From: Prevotella sp.
GTDB taxonomy: Bacteria; Bacteroidota; Bacteroidia; Bacteroidales; Bacteroidaceae
Reading direction: 5' to 3'
NCBI GenBank assembly: GCA_017548525.1
Contig: JAFYZV010000171.1
Span: 1-54,591 of the forward strand
DNA: 54,591 nt
In this document: in pieces, positions 51,738-54,591 of the stretch
How the letters are laid out: each line of letters opens with the position of its first letter
Numbering within the stretch: the stretch's first letter is position 1
Position numbers and translations under genes: made by a program
The notes under the pieces: model-generated
The model's database searches: none
What the model was told of the DNA's origin: nothing
What the model saw: only the letters and a program-made list of their open reading frames with translations

Positions 51738-52511
51738 ATGGAAAAACTCACTATTGTGAAAGTTGGAGGAGCTGTGGTCGAGGATGAGTCACAGCTCTCT
51801 CGGTTATTAATGGACTTCACAGCCATTAAGGGTAGGAAAATATTGGTGCATGGAGGAGGCAGACGCGCAACAAAGGTTGCCACCGCATTAGGCATAGAAA
51901 GCCAGATGGTCAATGGGCGACGCATAACAGACGCACAGACGTTAGATGTGGTGACCATGGTTTATGGGGGATTGGTGAACAAGAACCTCGTTGCACGATT
52001 ACAGGCGCATGGTGTGAATGCCTTGGGACTGACGGGTGCAGACATGGATGTCATGCGTAGCCATAAGCGTCCCGTGAAGGATGGCATCGATTTCGGCTTT
52101 GTTGGCGATGTGGATAAAGGCAACGGAAAGGCTTTGGCGACGCTCATTGAGGCGGGCATCACGCCCGTCTTGGCTCCCCTCACCCACGATGGGCAAGGAC
52201 AGATTCTCAACACCAATGCCGACACCATTGCCTCGGAGGCTGCCAAGGCACTCGCTGCTTACTATGACGTGACGCTCATTTTCTGTTTTGAGAAGAAGGG
52301 TGTATTGCGCAACCCCGATGATGAGAATAGCGTCATTCCCATCATCACCCACGAACTGTATGCCCAATATGTTGCCGACGGCACCATCTCGGGAGGCATG
52401 ATGCCCAAGATAGAAAATGCCCTCGCCGCTGTGGAGGCAGGAGTGAAGGAGGTAGTCATCACCTTGGCAACCGCCATTGATGGCAATCACGGTACGAAGA
52501 TTCGAACATAA
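51738..52511 (+). CDS. argB: Acetylglutamate kinase
   Basis: 257 residues. ArgB phosphorylates N-acetylglutamate (or N-succinylglutamate in some Bacteroidota, which use a succinylated route) in arginine synthesis. Motifs: IVKVGGAVVED at the start, HGGGRRATKVA for substrate binding and ILNTNADTIASEAAKAL. It is the last gene of the probable topA-aroK-speA-argB operon; 67 bases separate it from the sigma factor gene. Confidence 0.93.
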   Translation: MEKLTIVKVGGAVVEDESQLSRLLMDFTAIKGRKILVHGGGRRATKVATALGIESQMVNGRRITDAQTLDVVTMVYGGLVNKNLVARLQAHGVNALGLTGADMDVMRSHKRPVKDGIDFGFVGDVDKGNGKALATLIEAGITPVLAPLTHDGQGQILNTNADTIASEAAKALAAYYDVTLIFCFEKKGVLRNPDDENSVIPIITHELYAQYVADGTISGGMMPKIENALAAVEAGVKEVVITLATAIDGNHGTKIRT

Positions 52512-52578
52512 TTAACGTCTTTTAACCGCTTCTTTGTAACTTTATCCGTACTTAATCGTCATTCCATATAGAGAGAAG

Positions 52579-53091
52579 ATGAAAAAGGTCAGTTTCCGAA
52601 ACGACATCCTGCCGCTCAAGGACACGCTTTACCGGCTCGCCCTGCGCATCACTCTCGATAGTGTGGAGGCGGAGGACATCGTACAGGAGACAATGATTAA
52701 GGTCTGGAACAGGCGCGAACAGTGGCAAGAGATAGAGTCTATCGAGGCTTTCACCCTCACCATCTGTAGAAACCTCTCGCTCGACTACCTCAAGAAGAAA
52801 GGCAACCAAAACGAACCGTTTGAGGAAATAGATAGGGAAACGCCTGATAAGTCGCTCACTCCATACGAGCACATCATACAGAAAGACCGCGTACAGACCG
52901 TCAAGTTCATCATCAACTCATTGCCTGAGAAACAAAGAAGCTGCGTCCAGTTGCGCGACTTTGAAGGAAAGGCCTACAAGGAGATAGCGGACATCATGGG
53001 AATCACAGAGCAACAGGTGAAAGTGAACATCTTTAGGGCGAGGCAAACGATTAAACAAAAGTTTCAAGAAATAGATAGCTATGGACTATAA
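52579..53091 (+). CDS. ECF-type RNA polymerase sigma factor
   Basis: 170 residues. Region 2 (LALRITLDSVEAEDIVQETMIKVW) and region 4 (LPEKQRSCVQLRDFEGKAYKEIADIMGITEQQVKVNIFRAR) are typical of ECF sigma factors. It overlaps the next gene by 11 bases, which encodes a small membrane protein probably acting as its anti-sigma factor. It is distinct from the sigma factor at 28107-28568. The target promoters are not visible. Confidence 0.92.
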   Translation: MKKVSFRNDILPLKDTLYRLALRITLDSVEAEDIVQETMIKVWNRREQWQEIESIEAFTLTICRNLSLDYLKKKGNQNEPFEEIDRETPDKSLTPYEHIIQKDRVQTVKFIINSLPEKQRSCVQLRDFEGKAYKEIADIMGITEQQVKVNIFRARQTIKQKFQEIDSYGL

Positions 53092-53572
53092 GTACATCGA
53101 ACAACTGCTCGAACGCTATTGGAACGGCAAGACAACGCTTGAGGAAGAGGATATCCTCCGCACGTTCTTCAGCCAGATCGACATTCCTGCCGAGATGGAG
53201 CAATATCGTCCATTGTTCCTTTACGAACAGGTGGAGCGCAAGAGTACCGTATTGGGAGATGACTTCGATGACAAGATACTTGCCCTCATTGACGAGCCAG
53301 CATCTGTCAAGGCACACACCGTGACACTTGCAGCACGGCTCATGCCGCTGTTCAGAGCCGCCGCCATCGTGGCAATCATCCTCACATTAGGCAATGCGGC
53401 ACAGGTGGCGTTCCATGACGACGGCAATATCAATGACAACATGGCAACCATTGAGCAGACGGTACAAGGTACGGCAGTGGCACTCACCAAGGACTCTACC
53501 GTCGTAGACTCTATGAAGCAGAGCAATCTGCAAGCGGCACCCATCGAGGTTGCCATACCTACCACCAATTGA
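53081..53572 (+). CDS. Putative anti-sigma factor, small membrane protein
   Basis: 163 residues. The N-terminal 85 residues are soluble and helical (YKYIEQLLERYWNGKTTLEEEDIL), followed by a membrane helix (LFRAAAIVAIILTLGNAAQV, about 88-107) and a periplasmic Thr/Asp-rich tail. The ATG lies inside the end of the sigma gene. Such sigma/membrane pairs in Bacteroidota are usually sigma and anti-sigma. There is no sequence motif that proves it. Confidence 0.65.
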   Translation: MDYKYIEQLLERYWNGKTTLEEEDILRTFFSQIDIPAEMEQYRPLFLYEQVERKSTVLGDDFDDKILALIDEPASVKAHTVTLAARLMPLFRAAAIVAIILTLGNAAQVAFHDDGNINDNMATIEQTVQGTAVALTKDSTVVDSMKQSNLQAAPIEVAIPTTN

Positions 53573-53671
53573 TTTTTTTCTATGCTTTCTATATAATAGT
53601 AACAATCATTTGTAAAACAAACAAGAAGCTGTGAAGCTTCACCATTCTCTCAAAATTTTCATAACATACTA

Positions 53672-53718
53672 AGAAAGGGAGCCGCATACCGACAAGGGAA
53701 TGCGGCTCCAACCTTTCT
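53672..53718. terminator. Bidirectional terminator between convergent genes
   Basis: GGAGCCGCAT (53678-53687) pairs perfectly with ATGCGGCTCC (53700-53709). The stem is extended by AGAAAG (53672-53677) with CTTTCT (53713-53718) around a 3-base bulge. The minus-strand gene stops directly next to it. Confidence 0.8.
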
Positions 53719-54039
53719 CTAAAGCCATTTTGCGAAACGTTGCTTAAAATCATCCTCTGATAGACAATTGCCCTCTTCATAATCGCCCTCTGTTTTGGTT
53801 GCCGTCTCTCTCATCCTTTGGGTCAGTGCAATTCTGCCAAACTCGTCAGTCCTAAAAGGTTCATCTTGTTCGTTGTCCTGTTTCAGATGCTTCATGATGG
53901 TCTTTTTGTCTGTATGACTCAGCCCCATTCCCTGTCCAAAGAGATCTGTCTTTCTGACACTCTCGCTTAATGAGGCGGCTAACGGTTCTGATAAAATTTG
54001 TGGGTCGTTCTTGGTTATTGGATATTTCTTTGTTTCCAT
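53719..54039 (-). CDS. Small antitoxin-like protein of unknown function
   Basis: 106 residues, no signal peptide. It has the pattern GQGMGLSHTDKKTIMKHLKQD, then PFRTDEFGRIALTQRMRET and a C-terminal FKQRFAKWL. Proteins with this layout are, from memory, common in Prevotella and Bacteroides, sometimes near toxin genes. No toxin gene is seen beside it here, and the gene downstream is convergent. A perfect 12-bp palindrome (54072-54098) lies 33 bases upstream, which would fit autoregulation by a DNA-binding partner. The function is unproven. Confidence 0.6.
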   Translation of the reverse strand: METKKYPITKNDPQILSEPLAASLSESVRKTDLFGQGMGLSHTDKKTIMKHLKQDNEQDEPFRTDEFGRIALTQRMRETATKTEGDYEEGNCLSEDDFKQRFAKWL

Positions 54040-54071
54040 AGTCTTATTTAATGGGATTCACGGCAGCGAAG

Positions 54072-54098
54072 ATTTGATAATTCTGTGAATTATCAAAT
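54072..54098. promoter_or_regulatory. Perfect 12-bp palindrome upstream of the antitoxin-like gene
   Basis: ATTTGATAATTC (54072-54083), spacer TGT, then GAATTATCAAAT (54087-54098). It starts 33 bases upstream of the start at 54039. Candidate operator; no T-run or G/C-rich stem, so a terminator is less likely. Confidence 0.55.
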
Positions 54099-54428
54099 AC
54101 TTATGGAGATATTTCTTCTCAAAAAACATGACAAAACTATGTCTGGGCTTTTGTGCGAAATAGAGATGATTTCGCCCATTGATGACCCAAAAAGATGGCG
54201 GATGGGGCATCATCCGTCATGCTTAAATGTATGCTTTGTGAGGCATGAAAACATCCTTTTCCATACGGTAATACCTCACTTATTAAGAAAGTTAAGCTAA
54301 AGTGTTGCGGAATTTAGGTTTTCTAAAAGAAACAACGTTTTCTGCCTCTTTTTACGTAAAAATGGTTAAGCCTTCACCACTTATTGCAGATTTTTGTACA
54401 CAAACAAGGTGGATTGCGAAAAATTGAG

Positions 54429-54436
54429 TAATTTTG
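54429..54436 (+). promoter_or_regulatory. -7 box directing transcription out of the window
   Basis: TAATTTTG on the plus strand. About 150 bases follow to the window end with no start codon of an obvious gene, so the transcript would have a long leader. Confidence 0.45.
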
Positions 54437-54591
54437 GGGCGTATTGCTTAAAAGAGCGTACACATATATTGGCTCTTACATCTCCGAACTTGCACCTCGA
54501 TGATAAACGAGCCAGAATAGAATAGCGTTTAGAGCGTCACGCCATATTGCGTAGGCGTTTCTATGATGCTATTAGGCAGTGCAAGGCCTTG

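Larger units (their letters stand above)
54040..54591. other. Terminal intergenic region: palindrome, hairpin, promoter and possible leader
   Basis: About 550 bases without a convincing gene. It contains the palindrome 54072-54098, a 10-base stem with one G-U pair (54195-54204 with 54211-54220), a -7 box TAATTTTG at 54429-54436 (plus strand, predicted +1 about 54443), and further weak hairpins such as AAGAGC/GCTCTT and ACGCC/GGCGT downstream. The plus-strand frame 54085-54300 is short and unlike known proteins. A leader of a gene beyond the window is likely. Confidence 0.5.

Noticed and set aside
54085-54300. 71-residue plus-strand frame near the window end
   Set aside because: No promoter box or domain, and the frame begins right at the palindrome. 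Low confidence as a gene.
1-54591. tRNA, rRNA, transposase, integrase and phage genes
   Set aside because: Looked for by characteristic motifs and by protein content; none was seen.

Overview
The window looks like a chromosomal segment of a Bacteroidota bacterium, most likely Prevotellaceae (Prevotella in the broad sense). The sequence shows several signs of this. Many genes are preceded by the Bacteroidota promoter -7 box TAnnTTTG, in some cases with TTG 20-21 bases upstream, and Shine-Dalgarno sequences are mostly absent. Several secreted proteins end in a type-IX-secretion-like tail (GxYxVNGKKxxxR type). Other typical families are BspA-type leucine-rich repeat proteins, dockerin-tailed secreted proteins, DUF6108, and an rplM-rpsI-rpsB-tsf cluster. 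The species is not identified. No phage, insertion sequence, tRNA, rRNA or CRISPR array was recognised.

Layout. 1-2300: secreted M6-type metalloprotease, cut by the window start. 2424-3110: small protein plus GNAT acetyltransferase, arranged like a toxin-antitoxin pair. 3196-5310: prmC-recX-comF operon, divergent from ribD (5410-6351). 6479-10186: large dockerin-tailed CotH/lamin-tail surface protein. 10242-10709: RNase HI. 11021-14894: 1227-residue secreted protein followed by a 55-residue peptide gene. 15100-18134: membrane-anchored AraC-type regulator and argS. 18313-19705: beta-barrel protein and lipoprotein. 19706-20704: about 1 kb without intact genes, holding a secreted-protein tail remnant, a 22-bp tandem repeat and mutually exclusive hairpins. 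20705-23100: BlaR1-like M56 peptidase with a TonB C-terminus, and its BlaI-type repressor with a clear double operator. 23325-25772: second CotH protein. 26266-28568: ECF sigma factor, anti-sigma-like protein, DUF6108 and outer-membrane protein operon.

28719-31890: rplM-rpsI and rpsB-tsf, with structured leaders before rplM and rpsB and a terminator after tsf. 31896-33943: two glycosyltransferases. 34117-34319: a probable small non-coding RNA with its own promoter and terminator. 34339-37622: GH105 hydrolase and BspA-like LRR protein. 38148-41974: a three-gene unit of a dynamin-like GTPase, a membrane partner resembling DUF697/YcjF, and a YqiA-like esterase fused to a HAD-like domain that has lost its catalytic aspartates. 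42155-46811: GH43 glycosidase, hypothetical protein, sialate O-acetylesterase-like protein and NUDIX hydrolase. 46927-52511: topA-aroK-speA-argB. 52579-53572: second ECF sigma/anti-sigma pair. 53719-54039: antitoxin-like small protein with a perfect palindrome upstream. The final 0.5 kb holds a promoter and a possible structured leader leaving the window.

The window mixes housekeeping genes (translation, riboflavin, arginine and polyamine, shikimate, topoisomerase) with envelope and polysaccharide functions. GH105, GH43 and the acetylesterase suggest breakdown of pectin-like or other acetylated plant glycans, although they are not in one polysaccharide-utilisation locus. The most interesting candidates for undescribed biology are the GTPase/membrane/esterase-pseudoHAD unit, the small RNA at about 34131-34319, the 55-residue peptide downstream of the giant secreted protein, the double BlaI operator, and hairpin repeats apparently inserted inside argS.
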